Positions 7,299 to 16,054 are shown, counted from the stretch's first letter. The stretch is DNA of 64,000 bases from Lacisediminihabitans profunda (GCF_008040105.1 NZ_VRMG01000010.1:62001-126000); one strand, 5' to 3'. Made by a program: numbers and translations. Notes: generated by a model not told the origin, from the sequence alone.

Positions 7299-10200
7299 TC
7301 AGGGCAAGCCTCCGGTGCCATCGAGCACGTACTTCATCGACTGCCCCGGCGCGAGCTCGGAGCGATGGCCGTCCACCACCACCGTGATCGGGGCCGCGCC
7401 GCTGCTCTCCACCGTGACGGTGAGCAGCATATGGGAGAGTTCCAGCCGCAGCTGCTGTGACCGGTAGGTGAAGTCGAACGCGATCGAGTCGATCTCCGGG
7501 GGCAGCAGGGGATGCAGCCACAGCATGTCGGACCGCAGCTCCAGCCCCGGGTAGCAGCGGCCGACCATGTCGATGGAGCCGGCCATGGCGCCGACGTGGA
7601 TACCGTCCCTGGTCGAGCCGCCCTGGATGTCGGAGAGGTCGCTCTCGAGCGCCCGGGTGAGGAAGTCCCACGATCGCTCCCGCCGCTGCCGCGCCTCGAT
7701 CCACGAGTGCACGACGTTGGACAGTGTCGAGCCGTAGGTGGATCGCTCGGTGTAGTGGTTCACGGTGCGCACGACCGCCTCGGCGGGCAGCGGATAGCCC
7801 ATCTCGCTGAGGAGTTCGCGCAGTTCCTCGGCGGAGAACAGGTAGAGCAGCATGAGGGCATCCGGCTGTTTAGACACCTTGTAGCGGTTGGTGCTGTCAC
7901 CCTCGGCGTTGAGGATCAGGTCGAGGCGGCCGATCGACCCGTAGCGGCTTCGGTAACGCTCCCAGTCCAGCTCGGCGAGACTCTCGTAGCCCTCGAACTG
8001 TGCGATAGCGCCGTCGCGGAGGAACGGCACGGTGAGGCGCCTGCCGATGTCCAGCCAGCGATCCGCCTCCGTCGCGAGAAGCCCCAGCCGGTCCCAGAGC
8101 GGCCGACACGAACGGCTGGCCAGGAGCGACACGGTGTCGGCCGCTCGCCGCAGCACCCAGGCGGCCATCACGTTCGTGTAGGCATTGTTGCGCAGGCCTT
8201 CTCCCGGCTGGTCCGGGTAGCCGTCGTGAAACTCGTCCGGCCCCATCACCCCGCTGATCGAGTACCGGTCGGTGGCCGGCTCGTGCGTGGCCAGATCCGC
8301 GAAGTAGCGGGCCACCTCGATCACGAGCTCGGCGCCCTGGTCCACCAGGAAGCTCAGGTCGCCGGTGGACTGGTAGTGCTGCCAGGCGCTGTAGGCGATC
8401 CCCAGGCCGACGTGGCGCTGGCGGTAGGAGTTGTCGGGCATCCAGGCGCCGGTCAACGGGTTGTACAGCTCGCGAGGCGTGACCTCTCGACCGTCGATGC
8501 CGCTCTGCCAGGGGAACATCGCCCCGCTCAGGCCCTGGGCGCGCGCGGACGACCGGGCCTCGTCCAGGCGCCGGTAGCGGTAGCCGAGCAGGGTGCGGCT
8601 GAGGTCCGGTCGGCGGAGGGTGAGCGACGGGTAGACGAAGAGCTCGTCCCAGAAGACGTGCCCGCCATAGCCCTCGCCGTGCAGCCCTCTCGCCGGGACA
8701 CCGGCGTCGAGGTCGGCGGTCACCGAGGCGAGGGTCTGCAGCACGTGGAAGGTGTTGAGGTTGAGGGCGAGGGACTGGCGCTCGCCGGAGCGCAACTCGA
8801 CCCGGAACTCGTCCCAGAGAATCCGCCACGCCCGCTCGTGCGCGGCGAGCAGGGCGTCCGCGCCCGGTGTCCGGCCGAGCAGGGTCGCGGCGGCCTCGGC
8901 CGGTGAGGCTATCGCGCGGTCCCGGGAGGTGCGCACCACCACGACCTTCTCGATCCGGATGGCGTGCCCGGCGTTCACGGTGAGGTCGAGTTCGTGGGCG
9001 ACCCAGCCCTCCTCGTCGACCAGGAAGCTGCGGGTCGGAGTCAGCTGGTGGGCCCCGTCGAAGGCCCTCGTGCGGGCGGCGGTCGCGATGTGGATGCCGG
9101 ACCGGATGGTCTCCATCTCGAGCAGGATGCTCTCCGCATCGAGTTCGTGCGTCTTCCGGGCCGAGAGGTGCCGTCGGGTGAGCAGGGGCGACCCGGCGGC
9201 GTTGCGGTTCGTCACCCGGCCGTCGATGGCGGACCGCACGGTGAGGACCCCGCTCCAGTTCTCCGGCTCGATCGTCGTCTCGATCATCGCGGTGTGCGCG
9301 CTGGCCTGGGAGACCAGCCGCCGCGACCGCACGCGGGTGATCCGGCCCTCGTCGTCGCTGAATCGGAGGTCACGGGTCAGCAGGGCTCGGCGCAGGTCCA
9401 GCTCCTGCCGGTACTCGAGCAGCCGCGCGGTCGACGGCGCGAACCAGGCCCCGCCATCCACCCGGAACCAGAGGGGGAGCCAGCTCGGGGCATTCACCAT
9501 GGCCTCGCTCTCGGTGGCGACGCCGTCCCGTTCGCTCGTGACGGTGTTGTAGACGCCGGCGAAGTAGGTGCCGGGGTAGTGAACGCCGTCGGCATCGGCC
9601 TCCGCCGCGGCACCGCGTGTTCCCCAGTAACCATTGGCGAGGGTGCACAGCGCCTCTCGGGTGCCCTCCTGCGCCGCATCGAATCCGTCGTAGCGCAGCA
9701 TCCATTGACTCGTCGCTCCATCGTGGGCCGCCGCGTCGAGGTCAAGGTCGCGCAGGTCGCGCACGACCACGTCGGCGCCGGCGATCTGAAGGGGCGAGTT
9801 GTCGAGGTATCGATCGAGTCCCACCACCAGGCCGAAGCCGCCGGCCGCTCCGGCCCGGATCCCCGACACGGCATCCTCGACGACGACCGTGCGGTCCGGT
9901 TCAGCCCCGAGGGCGCGGCAGGCCTCGAGAAACAGGGCGGGGCTCGGCTTGCCGGCGATCCGCAGGCGTCGGAGGTCGTTGCCGTCCACGCGCGCGTCGA
10001 AGAGGTCTGCCACCCCGGCCGCCTTCAACACTCGCGCGGCATTCCGGCTCGATGTGGCGACGGCGGTGCGGATGCCACGCCCGCGCAGCGTCCGCAGGAA
10101 CTCGATGGTGCCCGGCACCGTGCTCACCCCGGCGGTCGAGAGCTCAGCCTCGAAGAGACGCTGCTTTCGGGCTGCCAGGCTCGCGATCAACTCGGCGTCT

Positions 10201-10454
10201 TCGTCGATCGCCCTCGAGGCGAGGAACTCCCGGATGCCGTCCTCCCTGGTGCGACCGTCGAGGTGGCTGCGGTAATCGGCCTCGTCGTAGGGGCGGGCCG
10301 TCGGTGCGAGCCGGGGGAGAGCCTCGTCGAAGAGCTTCTTCCACGCCCGGGCATGCACGCTCGCGGTGTCGGTGACGACCCCGTCCAGGTCGAGGATGAC
10401 GGCGTCAAATGGCGGCGGGGCGGACCCGTGAGTGGTGCTCCGCCGCTCGCCCAT
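7299..10454 (-). CDS. HAD (beta-phosphoglucomutase-like) - glycoside hydrolase family 65 fusion protein
   Basis: 1051 residues from the ATG at 10454; an earlier in-frame ATG at 10682 would pull in the regulatory region. Residues ~15-250 are a HAD-IA phosphatase/mutase domain with DLDGVVTDT (nucleophile D22, D24), resembling beta-phosphoglucomutase. The remainder is a GH65 domain, the family of maltose, trehalose and kojibiose phosphorylases. The catalytic Glu is expected in MGPDEFHDGY near residue 740. A GH65 phosphorylase releases beta-glucose-1-phosphate, which a beta-PGM turns into glucose-6-phosphate, so the fusion joins consecutive steps of disaccharide use. Actinobacteria often encode the two as neighbouring genes or as this fusion. 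A DevR-like box lies 36 bases upstream of the start. Confidence 0.88.
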   Translation of the reverse strand: MGERRSTTHGSAPPPFDAVILDLDGVVTDTASVHARAWKKLFDEALPRLAPTARPYDEADYRSHLDGRTREDGIREFLASRAIDEDAELIASLAARKQRLFEAELSTAGVSTVPGTIEFLRTLRGRGIRTAVATSSRNAARVLKAAGVADLFDARVDGNDLRRLRIAGKPSPALFLEACRALGAEPDRTVVVEDAVSGIRAGAAGGFGLVVGLDRYLDNSPLQIAGADVVVRDLRDLDLDAAAHDGATSQWMLRYDGFDAAQEGTREALCTLANGYWGTRGAAAEADADGVHYPGTYFAGVYNTVTSERDGVATESEAMVNAPSWLPLWFRVDGGAWFAPSTARLLEYRQELDLRRALLTRDLRFSDDEGRITRVRSRRLVSQASAHTAMIETTIEPENWSGVLTVRSAIDGRVTNRNAAGSPLLTRRHLSARKTHELDAESILLEMETIRSGIHIATAARTRAFDGAHQLTPTRSFLVDEEGWVAHELDLTVNAGHAIRIEKVVVVRTSRDRAIASPAEAAATLLGRTPGADALLAAHERAWRILWDEFRVELRSGERQSLALNLNTFHVLQTLASVTADLDAGVPARGLHGEGYGGHVFWDELFVYPSLTLRRPDLSRTLLGYRYRRLDEARSSARAQGLSGAMFPWQSGIDGREVTPRELYNPLTGAWMPDNSYRQRHVGLGIAYSAWQHYQSTGDLSFLVDQGAELVIEVARYFADLATHEPATDRYSISGVMGPDEFHDGYPDQPGEGLRNNAYTNVMAAWVLRRAADTVSLLASRSCRPLWDRLGLLATEADRWLDIGRRLTVPFLRDGAIAQFEGYESLAELDWERYRSRYGSIGRLDLILNAEGDSTNRYKVSKQPDALMLLYLFSAEELRELLSEMGYPLPAEAVVRTVNHYTERSTYGSTLSNVVHSWIEARQRRERSWDFLTRALESDLSDIQGGSTRDGIHVGAMAGSIDMVGRCYPGLELRSDMLWLHPLLPPEIDSIAFDFTYRSQQLRLELSHMLLTVTVESSGAAPITVVVDGHRSELAPGQSMKYVLDGTGGLP

Positions 10455-10489
10455 GGTTCGAGTCTCGAGGCCACCGGGCGGGAGCGCCA

Positions 10490-10503
10490 GTGGCTTTGGT
10501 CCC
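10490..10503 (-). promoter_or_regulatory. DevR/DosR-like box upstream of the HAD-GH65 gene
   Basis: GTGGCTTTGGTCCC reads on the plus strand and GGGACCAAAGCCAC toward the gene. It matches the mycobacterial DevR palindrome (GGGACTWWAGTCCC) in the right half-site and most of the left. It ends 36 bases before the ATG at 10454. Confidence 0.55.
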
Positions 10504-10540
10504 GCCGGCTGAGCCGGGATGACCAACGGATTGCGGCACA

Positions 10541-10572
10541 CGCGACTGTCCCCACAACGGGGGACAATCGCG
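10541..10572. promoter_or_regulatory. 13-bp-arm inverted repeat in the divergent 10455-10839 region
   Basis: CGCGACTGTCCCC (10541-10553) and GGGGACAATCGCG (10560-10572) pair with a single mismatch across six bases. The half-sites GTCCCC/GGGGAC resemble separated DevR half-sites, so this may be a second regulator-binding element or an RNA hairpin. It is shared by the HAD-GH65 gene and the glycan synthase operon. A lone -35-like TTGACA occurs at 10676-10681, but no clear -10 follows it. Confidence 0.4.
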
Positions 10573-10839
10573 TCCAATGACCCCCGAATAGGGGTACAAC
10601 CAGCCAATTGTGCGGGGTTTTTCAGCATTGCTGTGTTTAGCCTGTAATCGGCACCATCCGCCGCGACACCTCCGGTTGACATTTACGTCATGTGGGTCAC
10701 GCGCGTTGATCGTGTCGTTTCAGTGCAGCAGGTGAAGGGCACAGAGAGCCCCACCGCCAACGCCATCGTCGCCGTTGCCCGGCACACGCGTGCCGGGCGC
10801 GATTGATCGCGCCTGCCCAACGGAATGGAGATCAGCATC

Positions 10840-12636
10840 ATGGCACCACTCTGGAAAGACAGACCTTTTCGCGGCAACCGCCGCTCTCAGCACACCCCGC
10901 TCGCCCGTGTCGCCGAGAACGGCGCGGCCAACTCGCCGACGCTCGTGCTCTTTGTGCTCATCGCCACGATCGGCGTGCTCGCGTACACGTTCTTCCTTCT
11001 CAACCCGGCCAATCGCGGGGACTGGTTGCCCTACAGCCTCGTGATCACCGCCGAGGTGATCCTGGTGACCCAGGCACTCGTGTCGATGTGGACCATCCTC
11101 TCGGGGGGAGTCGATCCCCGGGACTTCGCGTTCCATCACTCCCAGGAGCGCATCTTCGATGCCGAGAGCATCGAGGCGGAGGGCACCGAGTCGAGCCCCA
11201 GGGACTGGGCGATCTACCTCGACGACAAGCGTGTCGGCGTCGACGTGTTCATCACCGTCTACGGCGAGGAGCTGTCGAAGATCCGCCGCACCGCCACGGC
11301 GGCGATCGCGATGCGCGGTGAGCACATCACCTGGATCCTCGACGACGGCGGGTCGGATGCCGTGCGCGACCTCGCCGGGGACATCGGGGCCCGCTACGTG
11401 CGGCGGCTGAGCAACCACGGAGCGAAGGCCGGCAACGTCAACCATGCGCTGTCGATCAGCAACGGCGAGTTCTACGCGATCTTCGACGCCGACTTCGTGC
11501 CGAAGGAGGACTTTCTCTACGAGACGGTCCCGTTCTTCATCGACGGCAACGTCGCGTTCGTGCAGACGCCGCAGACCTACGGCAACATCAAGAATCTCGT
11601 CTCGAGTGGCGCCGGATTCATGCAGTCCGTGTTCTACCGCTTCATCCAGCCCGGTCGCAACCGCTTCAACGCGGCATTCTGCGTCGGCACGAACGTGATC
11701 TTCCGTCGCGAGGCCATCAACGACATCGGCGGCATGTACACCGACTCCAAGTCGGAGGACGTGTGGACCTCGCTCATGCTTCACGAGAAGGGCTGGCGCT
11801 CGGTCTACATCCCCGTGACACTCGCCGTCGGCGACGCTCCGGAGACCGTGGAGGACTACACGAAGCAGCAGCTGCGTTGGGCATCCGGGGGTTTCGAGAT
11901 TCTCATGCGGCACAACCCGCTGAACCCGCGCAACCGCCTCACCATGGACCAGCGACTCCAGTACACCGTCACGGCCACCCACTACCTCGTCGGGATCACC
12001 CCGCTGCTGCTGCTGCTCGTGCCGCCGCTCGAGATCTACTTCGACCTGCGACCAGTGAACCTCACGGTGACCTGGCTCACCTGGCTCTTGTTCTACCTGG
12101 GTTTCTACGGCCTGCAGATCATGCTCGCGTTCAACACCATGGGGTCGTTCCGACCGGCCACCCTCGTGATGGCGACGGTGTCGTTTCCGATCTACATCCG
12201 GGCGTTCATCAACGTGTTCGCCGCGCGGGAGCAGAAGTGGCACGTCACGGGAGGCGCCGGCAAACGCGTCTCACCCTTCAACTTCATGATTCCGCAGGTA
12301 CTCGTCTTCGCCTTCCTGCTGCTCACGTCCGGGGTGGCGATCATGAAGGATGTCGGCCACGGCACGCTCACCCTCGCCACGGCGTGGAACCTCACGAGCA
12401 CGGCGGTCTTCGCGGTGTTCATCGTCGCCGCGCTGAAGGAGGCGCACGTCGCCCGCGTGACGGTGCCCGAGTCGCCCCAGCTCTATCCCACCTTTGCCCG
12501 GCCGCCCGTGGCGCGAGCCGCGCACCGCGCCCCGGCTGCCCCGGTGGTTCCGGCCACTCAAGCCATTCCGGTCGCCCCGGCCGTCCCGGCGATGCCCGTA
12601 CACGCTTTTGACTCGAAAGGAATGGTGACCCGATGA
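10840..12636 (+). CDS. Processive family 2 glycosyltransferase, BcsA/CrdS-like beta-glucan synthase
   Basis: 598 residues from the ATG at 10840, chosen because GGAG lies nine bases upstream; the in-frame ATG at 10825 has no ribosome site. Two N-terminal membrane helices (~33-55, 65-90) precede a GT2 core with all four hallmarks of cellulose/curdlan synthases: DDG (168-170), DAD (216-218), the SED form of the TED motif (305-307) and QQLRW (343-347). About four or five helices follow, then a Pro/Ala-rich tail from ~545 and no PilZ domain, so direct c-di-GMP control is not indicated. It should polymerise a nucleotide sugar and extrude the chain. It overlaps the next gene by four bases. The GH81 beta-1,3-glucanase in the operon suggests a beta-1,3-glucan product (inference). 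Confidence 0.85.
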   Translation: MAPLWKDRPFRGNRRSQHTPLARVAENGAANSPTLVLFVLIATIGVLAYTFFLLNPANRGDWLPYSLVITAEVILVTQALVSMWTILSGGVDPRDFAFHHSQERIFDAESIEAEGTESSPRDWAIYLDDKRVGVDVFITVYGEELSKIRRTATAAIAMRGEHITWILDDGGSDAVRDLAGDIGARYVRRLSNHGAKAGNVNHALSISNGEFYAIFDADFVPKEDFLYETVPFFIDGNVAFVQTPQTYGNIKNLVSSGAGFMQSVFYRFIQPGRNRFNAAFCVGTNVIFRREAINDIGGMYTDSKSEDVWTSLMLHEKGWRSVYIPVTLAVGDAPETVEDYTKQQLRWASGGFEILMRHNPLNPRNRLTMDQRLQYTVTATHYLVGITPLLLLLVPPLEIYFDLRPVNLTVTWLTWLLFYLGFYGLQIMLAFNTMGSFRPATLVMATVSFPIYIRAFINVFAAREQKWHVTGGAGKRVSPFNFMIPQVLVFAFLLLTSGVAIMKDVGHGTLTLATAWNLTSTAVFAVFIVAALKEAHVARVTVPESPQLYPTFARPPVARAAHRAPAAPVVPATQAIPVAPAVPAMPVHAFDSKGMVTR

Positions 12637-13364
12637 CCTGGGGAAACCGATTCCGCCTTTTCGGCGGACTGCTCATCGTGCTCGCGATCGTCGCGGGAGC
12701 GACGCTCGTGCTCAACCAACGCGAGAACCAGGTGGCGAGCGGCTCCGCGTCGATCAACGCCATCGCGTACTCCGTCGGCTCCGACTACGCCGGCTCCGTC
12801 GTGAGCCAGGCCGTGAAGGCGGGCGACAAGGTCAAGAAGGGCGACCCCCTCATGACCATCCAGAGCGCGACCCTTCTGCGCGACCTTTCGTCGCCGAAGA
12901 CCGTGCCGGTGAGCGCCGCGTACACCACGTCGAAGGACGGCACCCTCACACTCATGGCGACCGAGCCCGGCGTGGTGTCCGACATCAAGGCCCAGGTCGG
13001 CGGACTCGTCGGTGCCGGTCAGCCTCTCGCCACGATCGACCGCAGCGGGCCGTTTTTCGTGCTCGCCAAGTTCAGGGTCGACTCCTACGACTTCGCCAGG
13101 GTGGAGAAGGGCGCGCGCGTCGAAATCGTGCTGCCCAACCACCAGCGGGTCACCGGCACCGTCTCTGATGTCAAGGTGCAGACGGTGGCCGGGGCCGCGG
13201 ATGCCGCGATCAAGATCGCGAGCAAGGACCTCATCGCGGGCAGCCACGATGGCCTCGTCGAACCGGGGACCCCGGTCACGGCGATCATGCACCTGCGCGA
13301 CGACGGACCCCTCGCCGGTGTGAAGGATTCGTTCTTCTCGCTGCTCGAGCAGATTGGAATCTGA
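12633..13364 (+). CDS. HlyD/Alg44-like membrane-anchored protein with biotinyl-lipoyl-like domain
   Basis: 243 residues: one N-terminal membrane anchor (~8-28), then beta-rich segments typical of membrane-fusion proteins, with VVSQAVKAGDKVKKGDPL near 55-70 and VVSDIKAQVGGLVGAGQPL near 110-130 as the two halves of a lipoyl-like hammerhead. VVLPNHQRVTGTV-type strands follow. In Gram-negative cellulose and alginate systems such proteins (Alg44 and relatives) work with the synthase; in a Gram-positive it could guide the polymer through the wall. The ATG overlaps the synthase stop (ATGA), and its own stop overlaps the next ATG by one base, so the three genes are translated together. The role is inferred from context. 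Confidence 0.75.
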   Translation: MTWGNRFRLFGGLLIVLAIVAGATLVLNQRENQVASGSASINAIAYSVGSDYAGSVVSQAVKAGDKVKKGDPLMTIQSATLLRDLSSPKTVPVSAAYTTSKDGTLTLMATEPGVVSDIKAQVGGLVGAGQPLATIDRSGPFFVLAKFRVDSYDFARVEKGARVEIVLPNHQRVTGTVSDVKVQTVAGAADAAIKIASKDLIAGSHDGLVEPGTPVTAIMHLRDDGPLAGVKDSFFSLLEQIGI

Positions 13365-15385
13365 TGAATCGAACGACTATTGCTCGCGGCACGGGAATCC
13401 TGGCGGCGGGAGTCGCGGTTCTGCTCGCGGTTGCGGCCTGCGGGAGTCCGAACGCGCCGGCCGACCCCTCGACGAGCTCGGTTCTCCCCGACTCGCAGAT
13501 CGGCTCGACCGTGGCGAAGCTGCCGGCCAAGTCCGTGGGCAAGGTCCCGACAATGCGACTGGCGAAGGGACTCGCGCCGCCCACCAATCGCTGGTTCTCC
13601 GGCCTGGTCTTCGGCGAAAAGCCGCTTCCGGTCTTTCCGCTTCCCCTCTCCTTCGGGCTCACCGACACCGGTTTCACCCTCGGGCTGCCCACGGTCACGA
13701 CCACCCCGGACACCATCACGGGCGGAAACACCCCGAGTATCACGGTGGATGCCGGGGCGGCCAGGAGCCAGATCACCGCCTATGACGACGTCTCGGTGAC
13801 CATCGCGCACCTCGACGGCTCGGGAGCCCAGCTCGGATCGACCGTCATCGCGGAGGGTTCGCCGCTCGTGAGCTTCACGGCGGCGAAGAAGCTGACCTTG
13901 CGGATGGGGCAGCAATTCACCGATGCCGGCGCCGGCGTCTGGTCCACCAGGGTCGGCGACACCACCTACGGCCTGCGGACAGCGGGCACGGTGGCGCAGG
14001 ACGGCACCACCCTGTCGCTCGACAAGGGGGATGCCGCGGTCTGGTTCCCCGTGCCGAAGGACGGCACCCTCAAGGCCGTCGCCGCCCACGCGGCACCCCT
14101 GCAGTCGGTGACCCTCGACTACACCGCGGAGAGCCCGAACGCCACGACCAGGCTCGGCTACCGCACGCAGGGACAGAAGGACACGCTCATCGCCGTGCTG
14201 CCGCACCAGCAGAAGGCGATGGCCACGCCGGCCTGCACCCTCGGCAGCTATCCGTCCGCCTACGGCACGATGTCCCTCTGCGCCGGCACCTCCCTCGCCT
14301 GGAGCACCCCGGTCGTCACGCCCTCGGATGCCCTCGATGTCAGGTCGCTCAGCGAGTCGGAGAAGAGCGTGCTGCGGAACCAACTGGGCAAGGACGTCGC
14401 CGCGACGACCGCGCTGCCGGCCGACACCTACTTCGGCGGAAAGGCGCTCTACCGCCTCGCCAACCTGCTGACCCTCGCCAACCAGCTCGGCGACACCGCC
14501 GTGGCCAAGTCCGTGGGGGCGACCCTGGGTGCGGCCCTTCGCCAGTGGACCAATCCCGCAGGCTGCAAGTCGGGCACTGAGCGCTGCTTCGTCTACGACG
14601 CGAAGATGAAGGGACTCGTCGGGCTCTCGGCGTCGTTCGGGTCCGAGCAGTTCAACGACCACAACTTCCACTACGGCTACTTCCTCTATGCGGCGAGCGT
14701 CGCCGCGGCGCAGGATGTCGTCCTGCGCAAGGACATCACTCCGGTGATGAACCTCATCGCGGCCGATCTCGCCACGAGCGGCCCGTCGAAGTACTTCCCT
14801 GACCGCCGCGGATTCGACGCGTACTCCGGGCACTCCTGGGCATCCGGCTATTCGCCGTTCGCCGACGGAAACAACCTCGAGTCGAGTTCGGAGGCGGTGA
14901 GCGCCTGGAACGGTCTCGCGCTGTGGAGCGGCGTCACGGGGAATACGCCCCTGAAGAAGGAGGCGTTGTGGATGCTCTCGGGCGAGGCGGCTTCCGGCAA
15001 GGCGTATTGGACGGACTTCACCGCCTCCGATGCCGCGTACACGGGCTACTCGCATTCGATTGTCGCCCTCAACTGGGGCGGCAAACGCGACTACTCCACC
15101 TGGTTCAGCGCGGAGGCCAACGCCAAGCTGGGCATCCAGCTCATCCCCATGAGCCCTGCCTCCAGGTATCTCGCCGGGGACGCCGCGCGAATCGGCAAGA
15201 ACGTCGCCGAGGCGACACCGGCTGGCTACGGCGTGAAGTTCGGCGACTATCTGCTGATGTACTCGTCGCTCGCCGGGCCCGAGCAGGCGAAGACCGCTCT
15301 GGCCACCGCACGGGACCTGCCGGAGAAGTTCATCGATGATGGCAACTCCCGCAGCTACCTGCTCGCGTGGATCATGACCCGCTAG
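13364..15385 (+). CDS. GH81 endo-beta-1,3-glucanase, predicted lipoprotein
   Basis: 673 residues with a lipoprotein signal: a short basic start, a hydrophobic stretch and the lipobox VAAC with Cys26. The mature part has GH81 marks: PPTNRWFSGLVFG near 65-80, NDHNFHYGYFLYAA near 430, and NLESSSEAVSAWNGLALWSG near 505, where the catalytic carboxylates (Asp of the NDH motif region and Glu of ESSSE) are expected. GH81 enzymes cut beta-1,3-glucans such as laminarin and curdlan. Its position as the last gene of the synthase operon parallels cellulase BcsZ in cellulose operons: it may trim or release the polymer at the cell surface. It is followed by a 650-base repeat region. Confidence 0.88.
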   Translation: MNRTTIARGTGILAAGVAVLLAVAACGSPNAPADPSTSSVLPDSQIGSTVAKLPAKSVGKVPTMRLAKGLAPPTNRWFSGLVFGEKPLPVFPLPLSFGLTDTGFTLGLPTVTTTPDTITGGNTPSITVDAGAARSQITAYDDVSVTIAHLDGSGAQLGSTVIAEGSPLVSFTAAKKLTLRMGQQFTDAGAGVWSTRVGDTTYGLRTAGTVAQDGTTLSLDKGDAAVWFPVPKDGTLKAVAAHAAPLQSVTLDYTAESPNATTRLGYRTQGQKDTLIAVLPHQQKAMATPACTLGSYPSAYGTMSLCAGTSLAWSTPVVTPSDALDVRSLSESEKSVLRNQLGKDVAATTALPADTYFGGKALYRLANLLTLANQLGDTAVAKSVGATLGAALRQWTNPAGCKSGTERCFVYDAKMKGLVGLSASFGSEQFNDHNFHYGYFLYAASVAAAQDVVLRKDITPVMNLIAADLATSGPSKYFPDRRGFDAYSGHSWASGYSPFADGNNLESSSEAVSAWNGLALWSGVTGNTPLKKEALWMLSGEAASGKAYWTDFTASDAAYTGYSHSIVALNWGGKRDYSTWFSAEANAKLGIQLIPMSPASRYLAGDAARIGKNVAEATPAGYGVKFGDYLLMYSSLAGPEQAKTALATARDLPEKFIDDGNSRSYLLAWIMTR

Positions 15386-15496
15386 ATGTACTGCCCAAGG
15401 GACGTTGGTTAACCAGCTGATGGGTGGGCCCGCTCCTATCGGGGTGTGGGGCCTGTGTCCGCGCCACTGTGCGGCACTCCCTTGCCCTTGGCACGC

Positions 15497-15757
15497 GTTG
15501 TGCAGGACGGCTCCGCCGTCCACGGTGCCCGCCCCGCAGACTCCAGTTGTGCAGGACGGGTTCTGCAGGACGGTTGGACGGGTTGTGCAGGACGCCTCGG
15601 GCGGATGGCGAGGACGATTGGTGCAGAACCGACGGGAACGTCCCGCAGACCGGGACTCTTCGGGTCGCCACACCCCTGCCGTATCCTGCACAAGCTGTCC
15701 TGCACAACTGGAGTCTGCGGGGTAGGCGACCATGCCTCCGGGGCCCGTCCTGCAGAG
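15497..15757. repeat. Cluster of TTGTGCAGGACG repeats with a perfect 26-bp inverted repeat
   Basis: Copies or near copies of TTGTGCAGGACG lie at about 15498, 15547, 15563, 15583 and 15619. Inverse copies lie at about 15684, 15697 and 15747. Two of them extend into a perfect 26-bp inverted pair, 15532-15557 and 15697-15722, which share CCCCGCAGACTCC followed by AGTTGTGCAGGAC. Open frames through the block are low-complexity and not protein-like. It appears to be an intergenic repeat family, possibly trapping an older insertion. The rest of 15386-16054 holds the IS481 scrap and a hairpin. Confidence 0.65.
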
Positions 15758-15811
15758 CGCGGCCCGACCGATGCGGGCGGCAATGCGAGAGGGCCGAGAA
15801 GCCCCAGCGTC

Positions 15812-15865
15812 CGGCGCGCGTCGTCCGGCGACCGGCGTGCGGCGGAGCAGCATCCACGTGGGACA
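15812..15865 (-). pseudogene. IS481-family transposase, N-terminal scrap
   Basis: From a GTG at 15865-15863 the minus strand encodes VSHVDAAPPHAGRRTTRA, which resembles the MSHANAALTPRARLRLAR start of IS481-family transposases. Similarity ends after about 18 residues. The ~120 bases upstream (15866-15990) also resemble the leader such elements carry, including an inverted pair around GAGGACCTCC / GGAGGTCCTC. Only the left end of the element remains. The identification is from memory of the family and should be treated as tentative. Confidence 0.45.
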
Positions 15866-16003
15866 CGAGGACCTCCAGGTTCGTGACGTGGTCTGCCTTT
15901 GACAGCTCCACTTTCACGCCAGGAGGTCCTCGCTCACGCTCACCGAAGCGAGTCGTCACGCCCAATCCACCAACCTGCCTGGACAGTACAGCTGGACCGC
16001 AGG

Positions 16004-16039
16004 CGACAATGCCCTCGCCACCCGGCGGGGGCATTGTCG
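16004..16039. terminator. Hairpin downstream of the VOC-family gene
   Basis: CGACAATGCCC (16004-16014) pairs with GGGCATTGTCG (16029-16039) over a 14-base loop. It lies just past the stop of the minus-strand gene ending at 16055, and is the likely terminator for that transcript. Confidence 0.65.
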
Positions 16040-16054
16040 GTCGTGCGGCGAAGG

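Noticed and set aside
10676-10700. Sigma70 promoter at TTGACA 10676
   Set aside because: No -10 hexamer is found at 16-18 bases, so only the -35-like match is mentioned.
15497-15757. CRISPR array
   Set aside because: Repeat units are short, occur in both orientations and have irregular spacing; there are no cas genes in the window.
13085-15853. 922-residue minus-strand open frame over the GH81 gene
   Set aside because: Antisense shadow; the plus strand carries a lipoprotein signal and GH81 motifs.
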